Assembly: GCF_051200825.1 (NCBI RefSeq)
Contig: NZ_CP195158.1
Span: 2,542,001-2,606,000 of the forward strand
From: Formosa sp030427735
GTDB lineage: Bacteria; Bacteroidota; Bacteroidia; Flavobacteriales; Flavobacteriaceae
DNA length: 64,000 nt
Direction: 5' to 3'
The notes beneath the pieces were generated by a model. The model was given only the letters and a program-made list of their open reading frames with translations, was not told the origin of the DNA and made no database searches. The position numbers were made by a program, and so were the translations under genes. This document shows positions 55,223 to 62,778 of this stretch, piece after piece (position 1 is the first letter of the stretch; each line of letters starts with the position of its first letter).

Positions 55223-55245
55223 GTTTTTGTAATTTATTTAAAAAA

Positions 55246-55257
55246 CTGGTTAACCAG
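55246..55257. promoter_or_regulatory. palindromic operator candidate of the FadR/GntR regulator
   Basis: CTGGTTAACCAG is a perfect 12-bp palindrome of the TGGTnnACCA type bound by FadR-subfamily regulators, directly upstream of the regulator gene. It matches the three sites at 62137-62174. Confidence 0.65.
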
Positions 55258-55353
55258 CTATAATCTGATAAAAATAAAAAACTTTTGACAAATTACTTGT
55301 GATTAAATTGATTTTTTAAATATCGGTACATACTGTTGCTATTTACTTAAACC

Positions 55354-56271
55354 TTAATGCGTAACTTCTAATTTGTAAAACTTAACTTTTGCATAAGCAC
55401 CTTCATCTCGCGATTGAAAATAGTTACCAGCCTTAAAATAATTCTCGAATACGCCCCAACGTTTCATGTGAATGCTATCGTAAACCGCATATTCATTTTT
55501 ATTTAAAATCACTACCATTTTCCCATCAGTTACTTTAACTTCTAAAGTAAACTTACCAAAGCCCACATGCTGATTAAAAGTGAAGCCTTTATCGTCATCC
55601 CAGGCATCTTCATGTAAAATCTCCTCGTTTGTGGCACTTAAATTTTTAAGTTCCTTGGTTTTAACACGTATTTTACCGTCCTGCCAATATATTTTTAAAA
55701 TTGGAGGGGCATTATTGTCTTTCTGACCAATTAAATCGCGTTGTTCATTAGTTAATCTGCCGTGAATTTGCATAATAATTACTTTATGGTATTTACCATC
55801 GGTAGCTTTAGAGACCTCCTCCATGGCAAGTTCGCCTTTCATATACCCGCCTTGCGCAAAAGTCCAGTTGGTATTATTATCACCTGGCACCATTTGCTCC
55901 CTTAATTCCGAACGGGTGTATTTAGTATTGGCTGTTGTCGCTTCACTCGGAAATGCATAAAACACCAATGCTCCGTTTGTAGAGTCGTTATACATGTAAG
56001 GTATTAAGCGTTGATCGGTCGCATAGTTTAAAATTTCTGGCGGCTCTATATTCATGGCCCTCCCCTTAGCGTTTAACTCTGGTGTAGTCACACTCCAATG
56101 GCTTAAATCGATTTTTGGCAACTTGTATTTTTTCTTCTTCTTTTTTTTCTTTTTTTCGGTTTTAGAAGACTCCATTGCACCACTGGTCTGTGCCTGACCA
56201 GCAGTTGCAACGGAGAAAAAACACAATATTATTACCCCTAATATGTATTTAGAACATTGCTTCATAAACAA
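55354..56271 (-). CDS. alginate lyase, polysaccharide lyase family 7
   Basis: A 305-residue secreted lyase (signal peptide to about residue 27). After a Lys-rich linker the PL7 jelly roll starts at about 50 (DLSHWSVTTP). The three family regions are YTRSELREQM, IMQIHG (the QIH form, linked to polyG/broad specificity) and YFKAGNYFQSRD, providing the Arg, Gln, His and Tyr of the active site. It cuts alginate by beta-elimination. Nine consecutive lysines (40-48) form an odd linker. It starts where the PKD lipoprotein gene stops. Confidence 0.93.
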   Translation of the reverse strand: MFMKQCSKYILGVIILCFFSVATAGQAQTSGAMESSKTEKKKKKKKKKYKLPKIDLSHWSVTTPELNAKGRAMNIEPPEILNYATDQRLIPYMYNDSTNGALVFYAFPSEATTANTKYTRSELREQMVPGDNNTNWTFAQGGYMKGELAMEEVSKATDGKYHKVIIMQIHGRLTNEQRDLIGQKDNNAPPILKIYWQDGKIRVKTKELKNLSATNEEILHEDAWDDDKGFTFNQHVGFGKFTLEVKVTDGKMVVILNKNEYAVYDSIHMKRWGVFENYFKAGNYFQSRDEGAYAKVKFYKLEVTH

Positions 56272-57231
56272 TTAGTTTACTGGATATACTTTTACGTTGT
56301 CTACATAAGCATCGACATCGGTTACGGCATAAATCCAAATAGAGATTTCGCCTGTAGCGTTAGAAGTAAACACCGATTTTGCTACAACAAAATTTCCTTT
56401 TCCATTAATTTCCGAACCGATAATTTGTGTTAAAGGTCCTTCGTTAGACACCACTACTGCATCTGCACCATCTGTAAAATGTCCAGGAAGAATCTCGCCT
56501 ATAATTCGGTTACCACCTGGCGCTATACCATCTTGCTCGTCTGGTGTTTTTATGGCGTATTCGTACTCTAATACATACGGCGTATTTGGAGTAACAGTAA
56601 TAGACTGGTAAGCATAACGTGTGCTAGAACTTAAATAAGCACCTGCCGAAGTAGACTGCGTCCATTTTGCGCCAGGCGTTTTTGAGCCATTATCCGATCC
56701 GTCGTAGTTTAATGGCGAACCATCAGAACTAGAATTAAACGGATTGGTATTACCACCTGTAAACGATTCTGATTTCCAAAAATCTTGTCCATCGTTAAAA
56801 TCGCCATTTAAAATATCTGGAATTATAGCTGCTGGCACCTCTGGTTCTACAACTTCGATTTCCATTGAAAAGGTATCGGACTTTCCTAGTTTATCTGTGG
56901 CAGTAAGTGTTACAGTATAAACACCTTCGTCTGGGTATGCATTAAAACCATCTAAACTTGTTGCAGTATTACCATCTCCGAAATCCCAAACATAGTCTGT
57001 AGCACTTGATGATGTGTTCGAAAATTCGTATTCTAAATAGTTAGCGGTTTCGGTAGCAGTAAAACTAGCTGCTGGCGGTGTTTGGTCTTCTTTAGAATTG
57101 GCTTCTGGTAAATCGTATGAAAAAGCATCAAGCGTAGGATCGCAAGACGATATTACCAAACCAAGCACACCTAACATAGCATACTTTCCTATGCTTGTTA
57201 AAAGTCCTTTACGGTTACTGTTTGTTTTCAT
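56272..57231 (-). CDS. PKD-domain surface glycan-binding lipoprotein (alginate)
   Basis: A 319-residue lipoprotein (lipobox SSC near residue 30). A PKD domain at about 50-130 has the motif YVWDFGDGNTATS. The C-terminal half (about 140-319) is a beta-sandwich resembling carbohydrate-binding modules (NGDFNDGQDFW, VDAYVDNVKVYP). The third gene after susC-susD in a PUL commonly encodes the surface glycan-binding protein; alginate as ligand follows from the neighbouring PL7 and PL17 genes. Confidence 0.85.
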   Translation of the reverse strand: MKTNSNRKGLLTSIGKYAMLGVLGLVISSCDPTLDAFSYDLPEANSKEDQTPPAASFTATETANYLEYEFSNTSSSATDYVWDFGDGNTATSLDGFNAYPDEGVYTVTLTATDKLGKSDTFSMEIEVVEPEVPAAIIPDILNGDFNDGQDFWKSESFTGGNTNPFNSSSDGSPLNYDGSDNGSKTPGAKWTQSTSAGAYLSSSTRYAYQSITVTPNTPYVLEYEYAIKTPDEQDGIAPGGNRIIGEILPGHFTDGADAVVVSNEGPLTQIIGSEINGKGNFVVAKSVFTSNATGEISIWIYAVTDVDAYVDNVKVYPVN

Positions 57232-57265
57232 GTCTTTATTTGTTTTTAGTTTGTTTAAGGTTGAA

Positions 57266-58735
57266 CTAGTAGCCTGGATTTTGCTTCATTACACCTTGAC
57301 TAATATTAATTTCGTTTTGAGGAATTGGTAACAATAAATCTGTAGATGCAAAATTGAAATTATTTGCAGCAGCGAAAGCAGAGAGTACCGATTGCGCGAC
57401 ATTAAAACGCAATAAATCGAATAGTCTTTGATTTTCGAAAGCAAACTCCACGCGACGCTCTACCAATAAAGCTGCTTTGGTTAATGCGTTTGGACGATCG
57501 GCTATTGGGTCGAAACCAGCTCTTTCCTTAACTGCCATATACGAATTAATAGCATTGCTATTACCTGTTTCTGAAGCTCCAGCCATAATGGCTTCGGCAT
57601 GCATTAACAAGACATCGGCATAGCGTAAAACAATCCAATCGTTACCTGCCAATTGTGGCAACCCGGTAAAGGTTTGTCCGTCGCTTCCACCCGATTCTCC
57701 ATCAGGGAAATACTTGGTACATTGGTAGCGTATAGTACCTCCAAAAAGCGTTAATGGGTCTTCTCTATAGGTATGCTCTATTCTATTTCCGCCGTATTCA
57801 TCTACTGCAGCTTTCAAATCTGTTGTTCCGTAATTTACACCACTGGTATGCCCTACTGCATTCATCCATTCGGCAGAAAAAATCTGACTATTATCCTGAA
57901 TGCTGCTGTTGTACCCTATAGCAAACATGGTTTCCGAATTATCTTCGGTATAAAACACATCGTAAAAATCAGATTCTAAACTAAACTGCCCGCTATTGAT
58001 AATCTCTTCGCATAACACTTGGGCTTGCGTGTAGTTAGGGGTTTCTAAACTTAAATATACTTTAGCTAATAAGCCCTTCGCAGCTGCTACAGAGGCTCTA
58101 GTTCTGTAGGTTTGCGATGGATCTATTCCAGTGATAGCATCTTGAAGGTCTGATACTATTAGGTCGTAAATGCTATTAGTGTCTACTCTGGTAAACTGTG
58201 TTTCGACATCCGACGGAGACACCACGCGATCTATTAATGGCAAATCGCCAAATAGTCTTACTAAATTAAAGTAAGCATGTGCTCTTAAAAATTTAGCTTC
58301 GCCTGCAATAGCGGCTTTTCTATCTTCGTCTTCTACAACATCGATGTGATCTAAAATAACATTGGCTCTGTAAATTACCTGAAAAAAGCTCGTGTAATAG
58401 TTTAATACAAAGTTATTTGTAGTAAGTGTAGAAAAACTTTCTAACTGGCCAGCATCGGAAGCATCTTCAGAATCTGGAGTTTTTGTACTTGTATTATCGC
58501 TGCGCATTTCGGTAACATAAAATTCCCATTGCACACCGTGATTGTCGTCTTTTCCACTACTGTTAATGCCTTTAATAGCGGCATAAACGCCTATCAATCC
58601 CGTTTCTAATTCGTCGGCATTAGTATAATAATTGTCGGTTGTAATAGAAGAACTTGGTGTAGGCTCTAAATAATCGCTACAGGACACCAAAATATTTCCT
58701 ATTAAAACAACGGCTATATATTTTAAGTATTTCAT
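57266..58735 (-). CDS. susD: SusD/RagB-family alginate-binding lipoprotein
   Basis: A 489-residue surface lipoprotein (lipobox VSC, Cys near 19). N-terminal SusD-like block DYLEPTPSSSITTDNYYTNA and the TPR-rich core (AAIAGEAKFLRAHAYFNLVR) are typical, and the RagB C-terminal part ends ALLVERRVEFAFENQRLFDL and LLPIPQNEINIS. It forms the lid on the SusC barrel and binds oligo-alginate. It lies 32 bases after susC. Confidence 0.95.
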   Translation of the reverse strand: MKYLKYIAVVLIGNILVSCSDYLEPTPSSSITTDNYYTNADELETGLIGVYAAIKGINSSGKDDNHGVQWEFYVTEMRSDNTSTKTPDSEDASDAGQLESFSTLTTNNFVLNYYTSFFQVIYRANVILDHIDVVEDEDRKAAIAGEAKFLRAHAYFNLVRLFGDLPLIDRVVSPSDVETQFTRVDTNSIYDLIVSDLQDAITGIDPSQTYRTRASVAAAKGLLAKVYLSLETPNYTQAQVLCEEIINSGQFSLESDFYDVFYTEDNSETMFAIGYNSSIQDNSQIFSAEWMNAVGHTSGVNYGTTDLKAAVDEYGGNRIEHTYREDPLTLFGGTIRYQCTKYFPDGESGGSDGQTFTGLPQLAGNDWIVLRYADVLLMHAEAIMAGASETGNSNAINSYMAVKERAGFDPIADRPNALTKAALLVERRVEFAFENQRLFDLLRFNVAQSVLSAFAAANNFNFASTDLLLPIPQNEINISQGVMKQNPGY

Positions 58736-58767
58736 AATCTTTTATTGTTAATTCGTTTAAGGCCTTA

Positions 58768-61700
58768 TTAAAAATCTAAATTTAAACCTAGAGATATGGT
58801 GCTAAAAACAGGTGAACCACCACGTTGATATCCTAATTGAGTAGGGCTTGTTTTATCTAAAGCCTCTGGGTTCCATCCTGAATAATTATCGGCTGTAAAA
58901 TACAATAGGTTTTGACCAGTAGCATACACTCTTAAACCCGATAATTTTAATCTGTCTAACACATCGCTCGGGAAATTATATCCTATGTTTACATTTCGAA
59001 GTGCGATATACGAAGCATCTTGTACCATACTATTGGTAAAATACTTATCTACTAAAAACTCGGTATTGGGTGCTGAATCTAAAATAGTTCTGTTATTGTT
59101 GTGACTGTACAAGTAATGGTCTGCAATGTTTCTAACTTCTGCGCCATGAGACCCCTGGAACATGAACGAAATATCTAAGTTTCCTATTCCGAATTCGTTG
59201 GTAAAACTCCATATTAATTCTGGATAAGGATTACCCAATACGGTTTTATCTTCGTCGTCTAAAACACCATCGCCATTCAAATCCTTTACATATACCAATC
59301 CGGCTTCTGCACCTACGTGTCTCCATGGTCTGTCGCGATCTTCGAATGCTAATTCTTTATCGACAACATATCCGTAGAATAACGATATAGGTTGCCCCTC
59401 TAAGTTAATCCATTCGGCAGGTCTAGATGGATCTAAACTTGTAATTTGTCCGTCGGAATCTGCAAAATCTACTAAAGTGTTTTCATTGGTAGTCGCAATA
59501 ATGGTTGAGTTCCAATAGAATTTCTCTGAGCTTATATTTTTGGTTCTAATTTCGAATTCCCATCCTTCATTTTTCACTTCACCTAAATTAACAAGAGCGC
59601 CAGAAAAACCAGTAGTTACAGATATAGGGTTGTTTAACAATAACTGGTCGCTGGTACGTTGATACCAATCTACCGAACCTGTAATTCTGTTGTTTAAAAT
59701 TCCGAAATCGATACCTGGGTTAATCTCGATTAAACGCTCCCATTTTAATTCTGGATTGGCAATGTTTAAAGGAGAAAAACCAGCAGTAATAGTACCATCT
59801 ACCGAATAACTAGAACCTGAAGCCCCCAACAAGGCTAAACTCGGATAATAATCTACTAAAATATTACCTGTACTTAAATTGGAGGTGCTACCGTTAGCAT
59901 CAGGATCAACCGCTCCCGTATTTAAACGGTCGTTACCTGTAACCCCATAACTAGCTCGCAATTTAAGATTGTTAACAAAGCTACTTTCTCTTAAAAAATT
60001 TTCCTTAGCGATATTCCATCCTATAGAAGCCGCCGGGAAATTACCGTATTTATAATCTGAACCGAATATAGAACTTCCGTCACGTCTCATACTCATAGAT
60101 AATAAATACTTACTATCGTATGCATAATTAACTCTGGCAACATAAGAAATACCGCGTTTCTCCCATTGAAAGCCATCAAATTCTGAAATTGCTGTCGCAT
60201 TGGTAATTTCTTGTACAACATCGTTGGTATAGCCTGTACCTGTAAAACCAGAGAAGAAATAATTTCTACTCTCTACAGAAACACCTGCAGTTACGCCAAG
60301 ATCGTGCTTTCCAAACGATTTATCGTAATTAAAAAAGTTATCGAAAATCATGTAACTTTCTTTTTGCGAAATTTCGGTCATATATGCATCTGTAATACTT
60401 TCGCGAGCTTGGGTTCCCATATAATCGGTACGCTTGGTATCGTTAAACGAACCCGATAATGTGGTTTTAAATCGTAACCCATCTAGAATTTTATACTGTC
60501 CATAAAAATTACCGTATAATTGGAATTTTTTATCGGCCCTGGTACGCTCTACAATTCTAGCGTAAGGGTTTTGGTTATTACTATTACCAATATTGTTTAA
60601 GATATCATCTATTTCGCCATCGCCATCCAAATCGAAAATGGTAAAGTGGTCTTGTCTTGCATAATCGCCAACTTGTAAATGAGAGAATGCCCCATTAGGA
60701 TCGACATACTGTAACGAATGCTCGTCGTGATAAATTGGCAACCATGGCTGATGTCTCGCCACGTTGTGTATATTCTCGGAAAAACGTGTTCTGTCGGTAT
60801 ACGACGGACTTAAGTTGGCACCGATAGTAAATCTGTCGTTAATATCGCTGTCTACTTTTAGTCGTGCGCCATATTTAGTAAAGTTATCTTTTAACATTAC
60901 CCCTTCGTCATCGGAGTAATTTAAACTTACAACATACTTGGTTTTATCGTTACCCCCTCTAAAGGACAAAGAGTGATTGGTAATCATACCGCTTTCAAAA
61001 AATACATCTTGCCAAGAGCGATCTGTACCTATTTGTAATTGCGCAACGGTATATGGCGATAATACTCCATTTTCTGCCATTTGCTTATCTGCCCATTCTT
61101 GGGTGGTAAACCCATAGTCATCGCTTTTACGCGGCGTTTTCATACCCGTGTACATGCTATAGTTTATTCTGGTTTTACCAGCTACACCAGATTTCATGGT
61201 AATCATTATAATACCATTAGATCCTTTAGACCCATAAATAGAAGATGAAGCGGCATCCTTCAATATTTCAAAAGACTCTACATCGTTCATACTTAAAGAT
61301 CCTAAGAACGAAGAATCTACAATAATACCATCTACAACGATTAAAGGTGTAGAATCGCCAGCCATAGAACCAACCCCTCTAATGGTAATAGAAGGTGCTG
61401 CACCAGCCTCGGCATCGGTGGCCTGAATATTAACCCCAGATACTTGCCCTACCAAAGCATCGTCTACCCTTGGTACTGCAATTTGATCTAGTTTTTCGTT
61501 TTCTACTTTAGAAATTGCTCCTGTTAAATGTGATTTTTTCTGAGTTCCGTAACCGACAACAACAACTTCGTCTAGCTTACTTACATCTTCTTGTAAAACC
61601 ACGTTAATAGTTTTGGTTGAAGATACTGTAACTAACTGTGTTACAAAACCAATGTAGGAAAACTGTAAGATTTCCCCACTTTCTACATTAATAGAATAAT

Positions 61701-61875
61701 TACCATCAAAATCTGTAGTTGTACCCCGCGTAGTACCTACCACCAAGACATTAACACCAGGAATTGGTTGTTCGTCTGTACCAGACGTTACAAGTCCTGT
61801 AACGACATCTTGCGCAAACATGGCTGTATTAAGCAACAAGATGACATACAATACTAATTGTTTTTTCAAATTCAT
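58768..61875 (-). CDS. susC: SusC/RagA-family TonB-dependent transporter (alginate oligomers)
   Basis: A 1035-residue outer-membrane transporter. A signal peptide (1-21) is followed by a CarboxypepD_reg-like domain (about 25-105), the SusC plug with LDEVVVVGYGTQKKSHLTGA and GSKGSNGIIMITMKSG, then a large beta-barrel ending LGLNLDF. It carries oligo-alginate into the periplasm with the adjacent SusD. A long leader with three tandem operator-like sites and a possible promoter (62172-62179) precede it. Confidence 0.95.
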   Translation of the reverse strand: MNLKKQLVLYVILLLNTAMFAQDVVTGLVTSGTDEQPIPGVNVLVVGTTRGTTTDFDGNYSINVESGEILQFSYIGFVTQLVTVSSTKTINVVLQEDVSKLDEVVVVGYGTQKKSHLTGAISKVENEKLDQIAVPRVDDALVGQVSGVNIQATDAEAGAAPSITIRGVGSMAGDSTPLIVVDGIIVDSSFLGSLSMNDVESFEILKDAASSSIYGSKGSNGIIMITMKSGVAGKTRINYSMYTGMKTPRKSDDYGFTTQEWADKQMAENGVLSPYTVAQLQIGTDRSWQDVFFESGMITNHSLSFRGGNDKTKYVVSLNYSDDEGVMLKDNFTKYGARLKVDSDINDRFTIGANLSPSYTDRTRFSENIHNVARHQPWLPIYHDEHSLQYVDPNGAFSHLQVGDYARQDHFTIFDLDGDGEIDDILNNIGNSNNQNPYARIVERTRADKKFQLYGNFYGQYKILDGLRFKTTLSGSFNDTKRTDYMGTQARESITDAYMTEISQKESYMIFDNFFNYDKSFGKHDLGVTAGVSVESRNYFFSGFTGTGYTNDVVQEITNATAISEFDGFQWEKRGISYVARVNYAYDSKYLLSMSMRRDGSSIFGSDYKYGNFPAASIGWNIAKENFLRESSFVNNLKLRASYGVTGNDRLNTGAVDPDANGSTSNLSTGNILVDYYPSLALLGASGSSYSVDGTITAGFSPLNIANPELKWERLIEINPGIDFGILNNRITGSVDWYQRTSDQLLLNNPISVTTGFSGALVNLGEVKNEGWEFEIRTKNISSEKFYWNSTIIATTNENTLVDFADSDGQITSLDPSRPAEWINLEGQPISLFYGYVVDKELAFEDRDRPWRHVGAEAGLVYVKDLNGDGVLDDEDKTVLGNPYPELIWSFTNEFGIGNLDISFMFQGSHGAEVRNIADHYLYSHNNNRTILDSAPNTEFLVDKYFTNSMVQDASYIALRNVNIGYNFPSDVLDRLKLSGLRVYATGQNLLYFTADNYSGWNPEALDKTSPTQLGYQRGGSPVFSTISLGLNLDF

Positions 61876-62002
61876 TTGTTTGTTGTTGTTTTAATAATAA
61901 ATAGTTAGCTCTACGATTAGTTTAAAAACAAAAACTTGCATACTTAAAATAACATGAACCTTATAAAAACGCGTTGCTGTATTTAACATGAATTATTTTT
62001 CA

Positions 62003-62098
62003 TATTTTTGCAAAGCATGCATTATTAAAGGCATGTTATTTTACTTCCCTTCCACAAGAAGTATGTATTAAGGATAGGCGTGCACCTATCCTTTTTTT
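62003..62098 (+). ncRNA. candidate small RNA opposite the susC leader
   Basis: TATTTTTG (62003-62010) fits a -7 element. About 7 bases later begins an ~80-base stretch with two small hairpins (CATGCATTATTAAAGGCATG at about 62016-62035 and ACTTCCCTTCCACAAGAAGT near 62043-62062). It ends in a strong terminator: AAGGATAGG, a short loop, CCTATCCTT and a T-run. No ORF. It lies within the long 5' leader of susC on the other strand. Confidence 0.4.
62069..62098 (+). terminator. rho-independent terminator, plus strand
   Basis: AAGGATAGGCG/CACCTATCCTT hairpin followed by seven T. No protein gene on the plus strand ends here, so it points to a non-coding transcript. Confidence 0.75.
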
Positions 62099-62136
62099 AT
62101 ATCTGTTTTTTTCAAAATGAGAACTAATCAAACTTT

Positions 62137-62174
62137 TTGGTTATCCAAATTGGTTTCCCAATCTGGTTTACCAA
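62137..62174. promoter_or_regulatory. three tandem operator-like sites with 13-bp phasing
   Basis: TTGGTTATCCAA (62137), TTGGTTTCCCAA (62150) and CTGGTTTACCAA (62163) start exactly 13 bases apart. Each fits YTGGTTNNCCAA, matching the palindrome before the FadR/GntR gene. Confidence 0.7.
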
Positions 62175-62179
62175 ATATA
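62172..62179 (-). promoter_or_regulatory. possible -7 promoter element of the susC operon
   Basis: Minus strand reads TATATTTG (TAnnTTTG) and overlaps the third operator-like site. A -33 element is not obvious. It would give a susC leader of about 290 bases. Confidence 0.35.
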
Positions 62180-62372
62180 TATTAATATATTGTTAAAAAA
62201 AAATTATTTGATAAAAAAATAGTGCTTTTTATTTGAAATTCTTAAAAAGCACTATTTGATTTGTAATTATTCGAAAGTTTAGGCTTAATCGCTTACAATA
62301 CAACCATTACTATTACTAGCAATAATGGGTATCTAAAATTATTTAAAAGCTCTACTTTCTTATGTTAGTAAC

Positions 62373-62753
62373 TTATTTAGAATCTTTATCTCCAAAATAA
62401 GACACACCATTGCCACTTAAAAAATCTTCTCTAACAGGGCTAAATGTATCTATTAACATTCCTTCTTCTAAACAAACAGCGCTGTGTAGTAAATTTGGTT
62501 CTATATAAACGCCATCTCCTGCTTCTACAATTTGCTTAACGCCATCAATTTCAAATTCAAATTTACCCGAAACACAATACGTAGCTTGCGTATGAAAATG
62601 CTGATGCGGTGATCCTAAAGCACCCTTTTCAAACTTCACTTTTACCATCATAATTTGGTTATCATAACCCAAGAATTTTCTAGATACTCCTCCGCCTAGT
62701 TCTTCCCATTCCAAATCTTTACTAATGATGTATTTTTTACTAAATCGATCCAT
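62373..62753 (-). CDS. kdgF: KdgF-like cupin (unsaturated uronate ring-opening enzyme)
   Basis: A 126-residue single-domain cupin. The metal site SPHQHFHTQATY (His, His and Gln) and the later LLHSAV histidine match KdgF. Its role is to speed opening of 4,5-unsaturated monouronates from alginate or pectin to the linear ketone DEH. Length is normal for the family. It lies 25 bases after the PL17 gene, whose product releases exactly this substrate. It is followed by a 497-base non-coding gap before susC. Confidence 0.9.
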   Translation of the reverse strand: MDRFSKKYIISKDLEWEELGGGVSRKFLGYDNQIMMVKVKFEKGALGSPHQHFHTQATYCVSGKFEFEIDGVKQIVEAGDGVYIEPNLLHSAVCLEEGMLIDTFSPVREDFLSGNGVSYFGDKDSK

Positions 62754-62778
62754 ATTTTAATGTATTTAATTACTATTG

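Noticed and set aside
62069..62098. Terminator for susC-strand transcription
   Set aside because: On the minus strand the hairpin is followed by AATAC, not a T-run, so it works only on the plus strand.
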